Source of the DNA: Posidonia oceanica
Lineage: Eukaryota > Streptophyta > Magnoliopsida > Alismatales > Posidoniaceae
Assembly (NCBI GenBank): GCA_037176725.1
Contig: JAZBRS010000026.1
Coordinates: forward strand, 152,841,501-152,905,500
Reading direction: 5' to 3'
Length of the DNA: 64,000 nucleotides
Shown here: in pieces, positions 1-12,355 of the stretch
Layout: each line of letters opens with the position of its first letter
How positions within the stretch are numbered: the first letter of the stretch is position 1
The notes under the pieces: model-generated
Told to the model about the DNA's origin: nothing
The model's database searches: none
The model's input: only the letters and a program-made list of their open reading frames with translations
Made by a program: the position numbers and the translations under genes

Positions 1-1516
1 ATGCATGCAAACTACTAAGACATGCCAGAACAGGAAAGAAACATCCATAGCAAGCATTCAACTCATGGAAAGCAAGAAAGAGGAAAGCATGCATAGGAGT
101 AAATAGGGAAAAACTCATAGAAAATAATATGCTACTTAAGAAGGAGAAGAAAGCTTAAGCATGGTTGCCATAGAGGCCAAGTATCTCTAAGCAACCATGG
201 ATCATAAGCAAATATCAAAAATAGGCATAGTGTGAGCATGGCAGCAAGCTACAGCTAACAGACGTGTTGGACGCTAGGTGAACCCGCGTCCAACATTGGA
301 CACGGCTCACCCAGGCGTCCAATGCAGGCAGAAGGCAAGCAGACTTAAATCATGCAAAAAGACTTAGGCATGGATCAAAGCATGGACACAGGCATGGCAT
401 AGCATCTGGAAACGCATAAAGAAGGCATGCAGCACAAATTTGCAGAAACAAGCTAACAATAGAGCATGGAAAGCACCAGAACAAAAGCTAAGGAAAGCAG
501 GGTGTTGGACACTGGCCTATGCCGCGTCCAACGTTGGACACACCAGTTGGTGCGTCCAACACACTGAACTTCTTTCTGGCCACAAATCACGGCCAAAAGG
601 ATTCAAAAAAATCAAGAAAGTGCATGGACATGAGCTACCTAGCATGCATGAGCCTAGGGGATGGAAAACTTACCTGATTGCGGCCTGGAACGGCGTGTCG
701 ACCTCCTTCACCGACGCTGTGGAAGTGGGCGACAGGTTGACTCCGGCGAGGTCGTGCGGGCTGCTGCTGGAAACACAGGAGAGGGCGGCGAAGGGTCCGG
801 AGTGGAGGTGGATAGCTGGTCTAGCTCTGGAGGTGGTCGAATTGCAGAGGAGAGGGCTGTGCTGGTCTGGGTGTTGTGAGGAAGATGGCTGTTTGGTGCT
901 ATTTTGTGCAATGGGTGCTTGGGTTCTGCTGCCGAATTGCAGCGGCTTGGGCGGGAATTGGCAAGCTTTGGCAGGCACTCTGAGTATGCTAAGGCCACGA
1001 GGATGGCAGGAGGGGGCATGGGCATGCCAGAGGGCAGCGACGGAGCTGCTGGTGGCAGAGATTCCAACGGCGAATGGCAGTGAGGAGATGAGAGAGCGGG
1101 AATGGTGCTGAGAAGGAGAAGATGGGTTGTAACTTAGCTTTGGAAGGTAGTGGATGGCATGGAGTGCGAGAGGCGACAGGTAGTAAGTGTGGGGAGGCGG
1201 TGGAGTGGACGGGAGGTGAGTCGAAGGGGGCGGAGCAGCCGCTGCTGCAAACGAGCCATTGGACGCCGAAGCAGAGGGCGTCCAACGTTGGACGCTAGCA
1301 TAGGGCGCGTCCAACGTTGGACGCTGCCTATTCCAACGTCCAACACACTCAGTTGGCAAAAGCTGCAAATGGGCTTGGGCTTGGGGTTTAGGCAAGGTTT
1401 TGTGCTTGGTTTTGGGTTAGAAAATGGGTTAGGAAAAAGAAGTGCCATTCCAGAGTCCACACGAGCCTGCAGGAGAAAATAACCAACTTCCGGGCTGTCA
1501 GAATGGGGTGTCTATA
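1..1516 (-). mobile_element. LTR fragment S0 (T-type, minus strand), left end outside window
   Basis: The right edge at 1516 reads, on the minus strand, TATAGACACCCCATTCTGAC, which matches the 5' LTR terminus of the other T-type elements here (TGTAGACACCCC at 10001, 43590 and, reversed, 36797). The body holds the GTTGGACGC/GCGTCCAAC inverted-repeat words at about 264-330, 501-562 and 1258-1345, as in the LTRs at 10001 and 43590. Apparent reading frames such as 440-1111 (+) and 670-1395 (-) lie in this GC-rich LTR body, overlap on both strands and show no known domain, so they are not called as genes. No matching target duplication can be tested because the left end is missing. Confidence 0.7.
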
Positions 1517-1890
1517 GTAACCAAGACTTAATCAATGCAAAGATGTTTGTTGTGCCATTTGCATATGTGTTGAATTTGCCTTTCATAACTTGATGCATGC
1601 ATGTTCTCGCACAATCATGTCTTGAGCCGCTTGTCCAGTTTGCTGTTAGAATATTGCATTGAACCCACGCATCAAACCTCTCGGAACCACGAGGAGGGCG
1701 CCATCAGACCCAGACATTTCACAAAAGTCTGAAGCAGCTGCCAGAATTCTCAGCGTAAGGAAAATTGTAGGAAAGCCCCTATATTTCATTAGAATATCAG
1801 AATCTCTGCAGATCAATGCTGGAACTACTCTGAGTAACTCCTAGGCAGGATACTTAGCCGTAGCATCCATCAATCGCCATGGGATCAAGC
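1517..1890. other. Unassigned spacer, probably diverged internal sequence of E1
   Basis: This stretch lies between the LTR edge at 1516 and sequence that clearly aligns with the 3' UTR of the element at 43590-57227. It holds one 61-codon frame (1659-1844, +) with no recognisable domain. It may be diverged E1 internal sequence or a short host remnant. Nothing firmer can be said from sequence alone. Confidence 0.3.
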
Positions 1891-2172
1891 AAAGCCGCCG
1901 AGCACCCTTAGTCGGATCCTCATCTGGGCTAGTACCCCTAACTACTCGGTTGGCAAGTACGTCAGTTTTGTCTCCATTCTTCGTATTTCAATGCCAAGGA
2001 CGCTTCGGCTGCCCCCTGGTATCCTTTCTTGATACCAGGGGCATCTTTTCTGCTGCCCTGTGGTATCACTCCCCCATTTGCATCTGGGCTGATGCCCCTG
2101 ATTGTCATGGGTCCATTTGCAGCTTCTGCTCCGCCTCTGGGTTCTGATGCTCCCGTTATCATTATCCTTTTC

Positions 2173-3261
2173 GGTCGATAAGTCTGAAACTTATTACTTT
2201 TCTTTTCCTTTGCGGTCGATGAGCCCAAAACTCATCTTTTCTAGTCAATAAGTCTGAAACTTATCCTTTCCAGTCGATAAGTCCGAAACTTATCACTTTT
2301 CATTTGCTTTTCCAATCGATGAGTCTGAAACTCATCCTTTTAGGTCGATAAGTCCAAAACTTATCACTTTTCTTTTCCTTTGCGGTTGATGAGTCTAAAA
2401 CTCATCCTTTTCGGTTGATAAGTTCGGAACTTATCCTTTTCGGTCGATAAGTCCGAAACTTATCACTTTTCTTTTCCTTTGCGGTCGATGAGTCCGAAAC
2501 TCATCCTTTCCGGTCGATAAGTCCGAAACTTATCCTTTCCAGTCGATAAGTCTGAAACTTATCCTTTCCAGTCGATAAGTCCGAAACTTATCACTTTTCA
2601 TTTGCTTTTCTGGTTGATGAGTCCGAAACTTATCCTTTTCGATCGATAAGTCCAAAACTTATCACTTTTCTTTTCCTTTGCGGTCGATGAGTCCGAAACA
2701 CATCCTTTCCAGTCGATAAGTCCGAAACTTATCACTTTCCATTTGCTTTTCCGATCGATGAGTCCGAAACTCATCCTTTCCAGTCGATAAGTCCGAAACT
2801 TATCACTTTTCATTTGCTTTTCCAGTCGATGAGTCCGGAACTCATCCTTTTCAGTTGATAAGTTTGAAACTTATCACTTTTCATTTGCTTTTCTGGTCGA
2901 TGAGTCCGAAACTCATCCTTTCCTGTCGATAAGTCTGAAACTTATCACTTTTCATTTGCTTTTCCGGTTGATGGGTCCAAAACTCATCCTTTCCAGTCGA
3001 TAAGTCCAAAACTTATCACTTTTCATTTTCTTTTCCGATCGATGAGTCCGAAACTCATCCTTTCCAGTCGATAAGTCCGAAACTTATCACTTTTCATTTG
3101 TTTTTCCGGTCGATGAGTCCGAAACTCATCCTTTCCGGTCGATAAGTTCGAAACTTATCACTTTTCATTTGCTTTTCCGGTCGATGAGTTCGTAACTCAT
3201 CCTTTCCGGTCGATAAGTCCGAAACTTATCACTTTTCATTTGCTTTTCCGGTCGATGAGTC
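2173..3261 (+). repeat. Hairpin minisatellite of E1 (about 32 units)
   Basis: Each unit is a 7-base inverted repeat around a near-constant CCGAA loop. Two stem types alternate: GATAAGTCCGAAACTTATC and GATGAGTCCGAAACTCATC. Unit starts are spaced alternately by about 42 and 29 bases, so the higher-order period is about 71 bases. Some units carry G-T wobble stems (for example GATGAGT with ACTTATC near 2612). The array resumes after the solo LTR at 8941 and fades by about 9118, where the stem becomes GATAGGT/ACCTATC (about 9039-9058). It is non-coding; open frames across it are by-products of the period. Confidence 0.9.
3257..3261. repeat. Target-site duplication of S1, left copy (GAGTC)
   Basis: GAGTC directly before TGTAGTAATCCC at 3262 is repeated at 8941-8945 directly after GGTGTCAACA. 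A perfect 5-base duplication is what Ty3/gypsy integrases produce. Confidence 0.9.
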
Positions 3262-6200
3262 TGTAGTAATCCCAATCAGAATCAGGCTTCCTATTAGCGG
3301 CTAAGTCCGAGGAGGAGGGCTCAACTCGAAAACACTTAAAACAGAGGAGAAAAGATAAGAAAAGAAGAAGATAAGACAATTCAGAGTCGCCACCGTGTCT
3401 ATTATCGGGAGACAAGGAAAACTAGGGGAAATGCGTGAATTAACACGCAAAATCAAGCAAGAAATGCAATGCAAAGCAATGCGAAGGGAAACAAATGCAA
3501 AGAGTGCAAATGAGATGACTCATGCCTAGGATAAGGGCAATACGGTCATTACGGGCCAAAAGACTGGGCAAGGACTCCTGTTACGTGCGGGGAAGGTGTT
3601 AGGCACCCCCGACACGCCCGAGAATCGGTCTTTCTAGGCTTACGCTCGCATACGCAGGGATATGCAGGTTTGAATGCCTAAATGCCAATGAATGCCTGAA
3701 TGAATGCTCATAGGTGTGCTCTAAGTGGTGGGATGCAATGCAGGAAAGTAAACGTGCAGTCTAAGTGCTCAGCAGCGCTGTCTGTGTTCCGAACCGGGCG
3801 AAACCTGGCTCGTGAGAACTCCAGGCAGTAAGCATCACTGCCCTATATGCAAATGCAAGCGAAAGAGCAAAACGACGGTAAAACCAAGCAATGCAGGTGA
3901 CATGCAAGAGAAAACGACATAAAACGCACGAAACAACGCAAGAAACGAGAGCGGCACACGAAACAGCGCAAAAGACGGAGCGGCACGCAAAACGGTGAAG
4001 AAAACAAAGCCAGCACGCAAGACAGTGCAGAAAGACAAAGCTGCACGCAAAAAGGTGCCAAAAGCGAAGCGGGCATGCAAAACGGTGCCAAGACAAAGCG
4101 GGCACGTGAAACGGTGCCAAAAATAAAGCGGGCACGCAGGACGGTGCCAGAAAACGAAGCGGGCATACAAAACGGTGCCAAAAGACAAGACGGGCACGCA
4201 AAACGGTGCCAAAAGCAAAGCGGGCACGCAAGGTGGTGCCAAAGACGGAGCGGGCACGCGAAACGGTGCCAAAAACAAAGCGAGCACGCAAAACGGTGCC
4301 AAAAACAAAGCGGGCACGCGAAACGGTGCCGAAAGCAAAGTGGAACAAAACATCGACAAAGCCATGCATATGCAAATGCAAAGAGAGAGGACAAGAGAAG
4401 CGAAAGAAGAAGCAAACAGTGCGTGTGTGAGAACAGACACTGTTTAAGAGCCGCGCAGAGTAGGTGTAAAGACCTACAATGGGGAAAATAAGCAAGTGGA
4501 AGGATCACCTCCATTTTGTAACTGTTTTCCACTAAACCGTCCCACGATATTTCTCGCACGCTGCCCAAAGCTCGCAGTGCGATCAGATCGTGGAAAAGGG
4601 GGAAGAAAGTTGTAATTAGTGGTGAATCCAGGGGAAACACAACACAAAGCACTTGGGAATACGCGAAAAAGGGGAGCAGAGCAGATAGATAAGAAGAGGA
4701 AGTCCTATTCTACATGTTCGAGGAAACAGAAAGCGAAAACGATGCATGCAATGCAAATGGTGTGCATATGAATGCTGTGTAGGGGTTCAGGAAAACTTAC
4801 CTGGGAAATCTGAAGCCTGATCTGAGATCTGCTTGGTCCATGCTGAAGAGTGCTCCACCGGGGTCGTCCAGGTAGCTTGGTTGAAAAGATCCAACGGCGG
4901 GATCTGAAGATATCCCAGCTTCAAGGCAGAGGGGCCAGAACAGGAGAGAAGAATGGAACTAGGTGTACAGGAGGTCCTAGGGGTGTGCACAACAGGTCCT
5001 CCCATGTGAATGGGAGCTAAGAGTGTTTAAGTGTGTGCAAGGATGCCAGAATGCAAGAACGCGTGAGTGCAATGCAAGCGTAATGCAAGAAAAGACCTAA
5101 GGATGATTTTTCAGGAAAATTGGGAATTTATATGCAATTTTTGAGAAAGTGGGGGCCTAAATGCAAAGATCTTGAAAAATTAGGAGTCTAAATGCAAGAT
5201 TTTTGAAAACTTGGGGGTCTGAATGCAATTTTGCAAGATGCAGGGTTTAAAATGCAATCTAATAAGGTAAATATGTATTGGAATAAATTTTGCAATCAAA
5301 TGAAGGACCTATATGCAATTTTAAAACATGCAGGGGTTGAAATGCAATTTTTGTAAGAAAAATGCAAGCTAAATGCATGCTACGCATGATGCAGAGGACC
5401 TATGTGCAAAATCAGGAAACAAGGGCTAAGAATGTAAAGCAGTAAATGAAGGATGAAAACAGAATGCTTGATAACAGATCAGAGGACCATGTTGCAAATA
5501 ATGCAAAGATCAGGACTTAACAGCAATTTAATAAGATAACAGCAAGCATTTAGATGGCATTTAACAACTAAAGGACCTAATTGCAAAAATAAAAACATGC
5601 TGGGACAGACAGTAAGGCACAGCAAGCTATGTTGAACTAAGAACGGACTGATATGCAAATATAGCAACTTACTGGACTAGATCTAAAGAGATAAAGTTAA
5701 ACCACAACAGCAGAGGACCAATATGTAATAAAAGAAACATGCAGGACTTAATTTAAAAGACAACTAAAGAAAATGAACTGCATATGGATGAAAGTGCAAA
5801 TAGGCAAGATTATAGGTTTTAACTGCAATTCAATATGATTTCAATTCAAATGTAAATAGATCTTAAACTGAGCAGGACTTAGACGCAATATTAGAAACTT
5901 AATATGATAGCAATGCAATGTAAGGAAAACATGATAAGTTAATGAAAAAATAAAAAAAACAGTGGAGGGCGTGCTTACAGGGGAGAAGGCCGGAGCTCGC
6001 CGGCAACTTCTCTGGACCGGTGGAGGAGGGGGTGGCGCAACGTAGGCGGGGAGCGGGGGAGTCCGGCATGGTGTGGCGGAGGCGGAGGAGGCCCGGCGAG
6101 GCGTCGGCGGCGGTGGAGGCACGCGGGAGCGCTGCTGCGCTCGGAGCGCCGGCGATCGGCGCCGGAGAAGAAGAAGACTTCGGCAAGGTCGTGTGGGCGG

Positions 6201-8940
6201 CACAGGCGACGAAAAGCCTCGGGGAAAGGCCGAGGAGCTAGAGGGGGAAGAGGGGAATCCGGAGGAGGGTTCTTTCACTCCTCACGTGCGCTGGAGAAGG
6301 CCACCCACCTAGGTGGTTCTCAGCCGGCCGGAGGGAAGTGGTGACGGCGCGGGGCGGCGGCTGCTGGTGCTGGGGTGGTTCAGGGACGTCGCCGGAGGTC
6401 CGAGGAAGACGACGGAGCTTCCAGAAGTAAGTTCTACAGCCCGGAGTAGGATCTGGTCCGGTCGAGCTCTTGCTGTGAAGGCCGAGGTGGGTACGGCGGT
6501 GTGTGGCGTTCCAGGCCGAGACAAGGGCACGGGCGGCTAGGTGGTTGTTCGAGGAACGCGTGGGAGGAAGCGGAAGTGAATTCCACTGAGTGTGGAGGGA
6601 GTTCTGGATGTTTGAAGATTTCGGGTAGAAATGGGACCCAAGTGTTTGTAGTGGAATGCGGTGGCTGTGGGAGGTTTCGTGGTGAGATCTTGGGTGTTCT
6701 GTGAAGGTGGGGTTCTGGTGAATCCAAGTGCCAAGTTCGGGGATTTTAGGAGGCTCGTAGTGGTTGGTTTGCAATGAAGAAGATGGTTCTGATGGAGTTG
6801 GGTGCTGAAGCTTTTCAGAGGCAATTTCAGGGGTGATTTCGTGGTGGTTTTTGGCTCTGGAAGTGGGGAAGGGAAGCTGGAGATTCTGGGCTTGAGGGTG
6901 TATGAGCATCTGCTGGTTTGAATCCAATTTTTTTTTGTTTTTGTCCTCCCTTCTTTCCACTGATTTTTCTGGTCAGAGGGAGGAAGAATGGGTCTTGGTC
7001 TTTGGGTGGCAGGGCATGGGAGTGATGGAGGGCTGGTCTGGTGGCCACAGGGCATGGTGGGAGGTCGGGAAGTCCATGGTGGTGTCAGGCGAGGTTTGAA
7101 AAGAGAGGAGAAGGTTCTGTCGTTTTTGCATCCTGAGAGAGAGGGAGAAGAATGGAAGAAGAAGAAGAGAAGGAGGGAAGGAGGAGGGGAAATCGTGCAT
7201 GGGCTGTGGGCTTGTGGAGAAAAGAAATAAAGAAAGAAGGAAGGAAGGAGGGGAAGAGTTGGGTCAGATGGGCTGGACCAAAAGAAGAAGAGATAGAAAA
7301 GAAAGGGAAGAAGGAAGGAAAAGAAAGAAAGAGGAGAAAGAAGAAGGATAAAAAAGAATCAAATAAAATAAAATGGGAATAAAAATAAAAACACTTTAAG
7401 GTGATTGCCCAAGTTAGGATTTTTAGATTAGGTTTTTTAATGGTTGTTTTTAATTAGGATTTTAGGATTAAGGAGTTTTAGTTTTCATTAGGATTTTGAG
7501 TTTTCTTTAAGTGGTTTTTGATTTTTGTTTAAATGTTTGTTAAGTTTTTAAATTGTCTTTTAGTTATGTTTTTCTTGTTAAGTCTTTGGAATTTTTGATT
7601 AGGCTTTTTAAAGATCGTTTTTAAATTAATTAGGGAGAGTTTTAGCCTTTGATTTTAATCTTTTTTAGGGTTTTGTTTAAGTTTTGTTTTAAATTAGATT
7701 TTGTTTGTTGAATTCTTTTAATATATATTTCTTTAGTTAAGTTTTTCTTGTTAGGTTTCTGATTAAGTGTTTTCTTCTAATTTTGATTGTTTGTTCTTTT
7801 CTTTTTAATTAAGTTTTCAAATTGTTTCTTTTAGAATTGTTAAGTTAAGTTTTCCCCCTTATTTTTTTTGATTACTTGCCTTAGTATTTTAAGTTGTTCT
7901 CTTTCTTTCTAGGATTTGTTTTTTTTTATTGTTCTCAGTAGGGTTTTTTACTCTGGCTTGTTTCGATTACATTTTGGTTTTTTTCTTTGATTTTATAGCA
8001 TTTTCTTTTGTTTGTTTTGTATTTTTTAGATTACATTCTCAATTTCCTTTTTTAATTGGATTTAGTTAGGTTTTTGCTTTTGATTGTTTGTCTAAGTTTT
8101 TAGTTATTTATTTTTAGGATTTTGACTTGTTTCTCTTTTGTTTTAGAGTTTTAAATGTTTTTAAAGGTTTTTTAGGGGTTTAGTAAGAGAGGAGAAGAGG
8201 AAATTAGAAAGGAGAGGAAAAGGGAGAAATGGAGGGATAAATAGGAAAGAGAGGAGTTGAAGGAAAATAATTTTTTGAAAATCAAAGAAAATGTCAAAAA
8301 TAGGATAAAAATAGAAATAAGATTGAGAAGAGATAGATGCACAAAGGGGACCCACAGCCAGGCAAGAAGAAGAGAGAGAAGGGAGTGAAAAGAAGGGGGA
8401 TAATCAGGAGAGAGAGAGGAGAGAGAAAAGAATAATCCAGGAGAGAGAAAAGGATAATTTGGGTAAATGGAGGTCTTAGAGGTTTCAAAAAGGGGTGAAA
8501 TTTAGTGGGTGTGTAGTCTAGGGTCTCTAGTCTTGCTCCCAGGGTTTTGGTTTGGTTTTGAGAAAGTTTTGGAAGGGTTTTGAGGTGTAGAAAAAGGGTA
8601 GTTTTGCCTAAGTTTCCTAAGGTTTTTGGGGGTGGTTTTGGTTTGAAAGTTTCTAGGATTTTTGGTGGGTTTGTTAAGTCAGGGATGGTGAGTTCTCCTA
8701 TGGTTTTTGGTTAGTTTTTGGGCTTGGGAGAGGGGTGTGATTCTAGGTTAAGTTTAGGCTGGTTTTGGAGGGAAAGAGAAAGGGAGAGGTGTGGATTTGG
8801 ACCTGCATTTGGATGGTTTCAGGTTAAGGTCTTTGGGGTCAGAAAATGGGTGTTAGGTTGAAAGGGAGGGTGTGGTTTTAGATTTTTCCTAGCCACCCGA
8901 GAGATCCATTAATTCAGCCTGTCAAAATGGGGTGTCAACA
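3262..8940 (-). mobile_element. S1: 5.7 kb solo LTR inserted in the E1 hairpin array
   Basis: Read on the minus strand it starts TGTTGACACCCCATTTTGAC and ends GGGATTACTACA, flanked by a perfect GAGTC duplication. It has no primer-binding site, polypurine tract or pol sequence, so it is a solo LTR. The left 500 bases carry the block shared by all T-type LTRs here, including the phrase GGTGTTAGGCACCCCC (about 3596-3611). The middle holds a 30-base minisatellite (3950-4345), runs of ATGCAAT-type sequence (5040-5930), a GC-rich segment (5960-7200) with overlapping frames on both strands, and T-rich, A/G-rich and G/T-rich stretches (7380-8880). None of these frames has a recognisable domain. Confidence 0.88.
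3950..4345. repeat. About 30-base minisatellite inside S1
   Basis: Units resemble GCGGGCACGCAAAACGGTGC followed by CAAAAACAAA, repeated about a dozen times with point changes. Overlapping frames of 74 to 269 codons on both strands (for example 4075-4491 + and 3843-4652 -) come from this periodicity and are not called as genes. Confidence 0.85.
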
Positions 8941-10000
8941 GAGTCTGAAACTTATCTTTTCCGATCGATAAGTCCGAAACTTATCACTTTTCATTTCCGG
9001 TCGATAAGTCCGAAACTTATCACTTTTCTTCCCTTCCGGTTGATAGGTCCAAAACCTATCATTTATCACATTGTGCCCTTTTCGGTCGGTAGGTCCGAAA
9101 CTTGCCAATTACCATCTCTTGCACGACTTCGCTCCAGGTGGACGGAGTCCCGCTTGCTTGCTTCATCGGGCAAGGACAAGCTATCTTTTCTCCTTTTGTC
9201 GGGCTGGCAGCCCTAACTGCTCGGTTGACACCTGTTATACTATCTAACCTTCCTCTCGGTGCCAGGAGCACTTTTAGCTGCCCCCTGGTATCGTCTCCCT
9301 GATACCAGGGGCATTTTTTTGCTGCCCTCAGTGTATTTCTCGGGTTGGTAACCCCTATTACCCGGACGACATTCGTCAGCATGTCAGGCGTCTTTCTTGG
9401 GCCGATAATCCAAACTATCCGGTGATGAGTTTGTCAACTCATAGTCCATTGCGCTAGCATCACTTATTAGGTAGTTGCACTAGCATTACATGCTAGGTAG
9501 TAGCGCCCGCATCGCATGCACACTAGCATCGCATACTTTCCCCATCCCCAGCAGAGTCAAATCCCGCATCGCATCAACATGCATTACACCAGTGTCGCTT
9601 AGAGCCGTACACAGCTCAGCATGCAGCATCTGCATGGCCGTCGCTTAGAGCCGTACACAGCTCAACACGCAGCATCAGCATCCCATGCTAGAGTTGTCTC
9701 GAGCCTCAGCACACAGCATTGCATTATCCATAACATCCGCACACATACATGCATCGCCCACGTCTCTCCTAGCAGGGTTCAGCGCGGCGAGCATTAGTGC
9801 AAATATTTCATCAGCATCAGCATCAGCATCTACATTTGCATTTGCATTTGCATCGCGGCAATGAGTCATGACTTTCGGTGGTTCCATTGGGTAAGTGACT
9901 CACGCCAACAGCAACTGTGCTCTTGCCTGTCCGGGCGGGGTGTCTTGTCAACCCTGAGCAGTGGCCTCGGTTCCCTTGACCTCGCTCAGGGAGGGTCATC
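8941..10000 (+). mobile_element. E1 internal 3' region, right part (array end, UTR, polypurine tract)
   Basis: It starts with the second GAGTC copy and the tail of the hairpin array, then a second copy of the flanking module (about 9190-9450) that again contains the CCCCTGGTATC/GATACCAGGGG stem-loop (about 9275-9309). It aligns with 53520-53780 of T3. Bases 9440-9870 are rich in GCATC/GCATTA words, with a short run of CATTTG and CATCAG repeats at about 9805-9852. The last bases, AGGGAGGGTCATC (9988-10000), are a purine-rich tract directly against the LTR start, as required for plus-strand priming. Confidence 0.8.
9988..10000 (+). promoter_or_regulatory. Polypurine tract of E1
   Basis: AGGGAGGGTCATC abuts TGTAGACACCCC. 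The same core recurs at 54040-54052, 41693-41705 (minus), 14313-14325 (minus) and 59058-59070 (minus), always against an LTR start. Confidence 0.75.
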
Positions 10001-10251
10001 TGTAGACACCCCGTTTTGGTAACTGTTCGCTGGTGGATCTCTCTAGAGGTTTGCTCGGATTGTGGCATGGCAGACCCTAACCCAACCTAAACCCTAACCC
10101 AGACCTGAACCTCCAGCTTGACCCAAAAAACTTGCCCAAACCCAAAATCCCACCTAAACACCACCTAAGCCTACCCAATCCTAAGCCTAAGCCTTAACCT
10201 AAGCCACCCCCTAAGAAAATCCATAGAAACACCCTTAAAACCTCTCTGGGC

Positions 10252-12355
10252 TGTTGGATGCTGCTTGGGTCAGCGTCCTACGTAAGACGCTAGGCATGAC
10301 AGCGTCTTACGTTGGACGCTGCCTGTGCCTGCGTCTTACATTGGACTCAGCTCAGGTGGGTGTCCAACACGTCGGCCGTGCTTGCCCCTTTGGCTTGAGC
10401 TCCGCTGCACCCAGGGCCATCGTTCGTGAGCTCCGCCGCTCCCCGTGGATTGCCCCGCCACCTAGCTTGCCCCAGGAGCCAGTCCCTCTCCCCGGAGTCG
10501 CCTGTATAGCCACCACCACCAGCCACTTACTCATCGTCATCTCCCACTTACTACTACCGCTCATCATCACCTCCCTGATAGGAGGAAGACTTTCGCGACC
10601 CCTCCGTCACCTCCCACTTACTCCCTGCCACCCCTCCATCACCTTCAACCTGCCACCCTGCCACCCACGGTAACTGCCACTGTCCTTCTTATGTGCAGAC
10701 CTCGCTGACAAAACCATGAACCCAACACCTTCCACCGCCACAACACCGATTTTCAGAGAGCTCCAGCGAATCCCCAGCCTTCCCGAGTGATCCAGAGTGT
10801 TCCCCCTGTGCATGAGTGAGCTTCCCGAGCATTCCCCGACCTCTAGGCCACCTCCGAAGCTCGCCGTCCATCGCCGTCCTCCTTGGTCGGCCAACTGCCG
10901 AACACTCCTCTAGGCTACACACAATGGTAATCCCTCTTTGCCCTTAGCATAGGAACATTCGTGGTAGTTGTGTATGCCCTCCTGTAAGTGTAGATTACTT
11001 GTTTTCCTCTTGTTTCCCGTCGTTCGCCGGAGTCCGGCAACGGGTTCGCTGCCCGCACGAGGCCGCTGGCCTGTGAGTGCGTGGCAGCCTCTGTCTCGAC
11101 CGCCGTGGCTTGCTTGAGGTCACGAGAACCTTCCCGATCCTCCTCCCCCTCCGTTCGACTTGCCAGGCACGCTCTTTGATCTCCCGGCTATCTCAATAGT
11201 CGGTGATGTGAGCGACCGCCAGCGACTATCGGGCGGAGGTGGGTGGAGCGATCCAGGAGCCCATTTCATGCTTTAAATATCTGATTGTGTTCGTTTTCAC
11301 TTACTCTTGCTTACTAGGTAGTTAATTTCCAGTTTTCAATCGATTTGGATGCTGGATCATGCCTGGAAGCACCCCGACCTATAAGACGCAGGAACTGGTG
11401 TGTCTTACATTAAACGCACCCTTTCCCAGCGTTCAACATCCTGCTTGCTCTTTTAATGCTTGTTATTTCCTTTTGCAAGTGGTGTCAATGTTTTATGATA
11501 TCTGAAGCTTGGTGTGTGTTCTTATCATGGATTCATGCATGCCTAGTTAGATTTTGTGTTAATCTTGCTTGGTTTTTATCCCTTTTTTCAAAACAGCATC
11601 CTTGAGTGTAAGACGCAGGATATTATGCGTCTTATGTAAGACGCGCCCTGTCCCATCGTCTTACACCTCAGTCTCCCTTTTAGTTTATTTTCTTCTGCAG
11701 ATATGATTTGAATGGTCCTCTGTGGTTTAATATGGTGCATGTGTTCTCATGAGCCTTTGATATCATGTTTTAGATCATATGCTAATTTTTCTTGGGGTTC
11801 TTCTCCCTTTTTTAGAAAATAGCTTTCCTAGGCGTTGGACGCTGAGGATCCCAGCGTCCTATGTAAGACGTAGGGGATTTTAGTGTCCTACACCCTAGAG
11901 TCTTATTTTCCAGTTTTGGCACTTGAAATCTTTTTGGAATGCTTGTTTGAGTTACGCACGCATGCCAAGTTGTTGATTCCTTTCTAGTTGCTCTCTGATA
12001 TCCATGGTTTTTTTTTTGTTCCATGAATGCATGCCATGTTTCTTCTTCAGGATCTATGCTCTCTGTGTTGGACACTATGAACACCTACGTCTTATGTAAG
12101 ATGCAGGGTTTGTAGCGTTTAACACCCTGAGTCTGCAACATCTTGATTTCACGCTTACTTCTCGTTTTTGTGCTTTGATCGTTGTTTCTTTGGTTATTTA
12201 GCTTGGTTTATTTATCCATAGCTTTCATGTGGCATTAAAATCCCTGTTTTCCAAAATATGCATGTTTTCTGTAGATTTTTCCCTCTATGTTGGATGTTGA
12301 GTATTCCAACGTCTTACATAAGACGTTGGGTACTCCAGCGTCCAACGTTTTAAAA
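10252..12355 (+). repeat. Inverted-repeat word series in the E1 LTR
   Basis: Short arms ending in GACGC/GCGTC recur at about 10254-10370, 11385-11440, 11607-11668, 11832-11900, 12066-12125 and 12288-12350. Arms change together: GTTGGACGC pairs with GCGTCCAAC, TAAGACGC with GCGTCTTA, and GTAGGAC-type with GTCCTAC-type. Some junctions are back-to-back palindromes such as GCGTCTTATGTAAGACGC (about 11627-11644). Confidence 0.75.

Larger units (their letters stand above)
1891..3261 (+). mobile_element. E1 internal 3' region, left part (flank module plus hairpin array)
   Basis: Bases from about 1891 to 2165 align with 51715-51960 of element T3. Both contain the phrase CCCTAACTACTCG, then a perfect stem-loop with arms CCCCTGGTATC/GATACCAGGGG at about 2021-2044 (imperfect in T3), then the start of the hairpin minisatellite. 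This identifies the stretch as 3' UTR of a plus-strand T-type element. The array is interrupted at 3261/8941 by the solo LTR S1 and ends near 9118, before the polypurine tract and the 3' LTR at 10001. Confidence 0.75.

Noticed and set aside
440..1395. Overlapping frames on both strands (223 and 241 codons)
   Set aside because: GC-rich LTR body, no domain, both strands open at once, and stretches include the inverted words.
1659..1844. 61-codon frame as a captured host gene
   Set aside because: Too short, no recognisable domain, no second copy to compare.
2484..2505. GATGAGTCCGAAAC in the array resembles a hammerhead ribozyme core (CUGAUGAG ... CGAAAC)
   Set aside because: The conserved C-U before GAUGA is absent (UC or UU here), there is no stem II between GAUGA and GAAA, and the bases are fully explained by the GATGAGT/ACTCATC stem with CCGAA loop. 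Chance resemblance.
2173..3261. CRISPR-like appearance of regular repeats and spacers
   Set aside because: Spacers are themselves repetitive, spacing alternates, units diverge, and the setting is a plant retrotransposon.
3761..4652. Long minus-strand frames (244 and 269 codons)
   Set aside because: Translated minisatellite and flank inside solo LTR S1.
6238..7055. Minus-strand frames of 240 and 172 codons
   Set aside because: GC-rich part of S1, low-complexity Pro/Ser translation, no start context or domain.
10077..10110. CCCTAAACCCTAA-like interstitial telomere sequence
   Set aside because: Irregular CCTAA-rich sequence that is part of the LTR (also at 43680-43790 and 54150-54240), not a 7-base tandem array.
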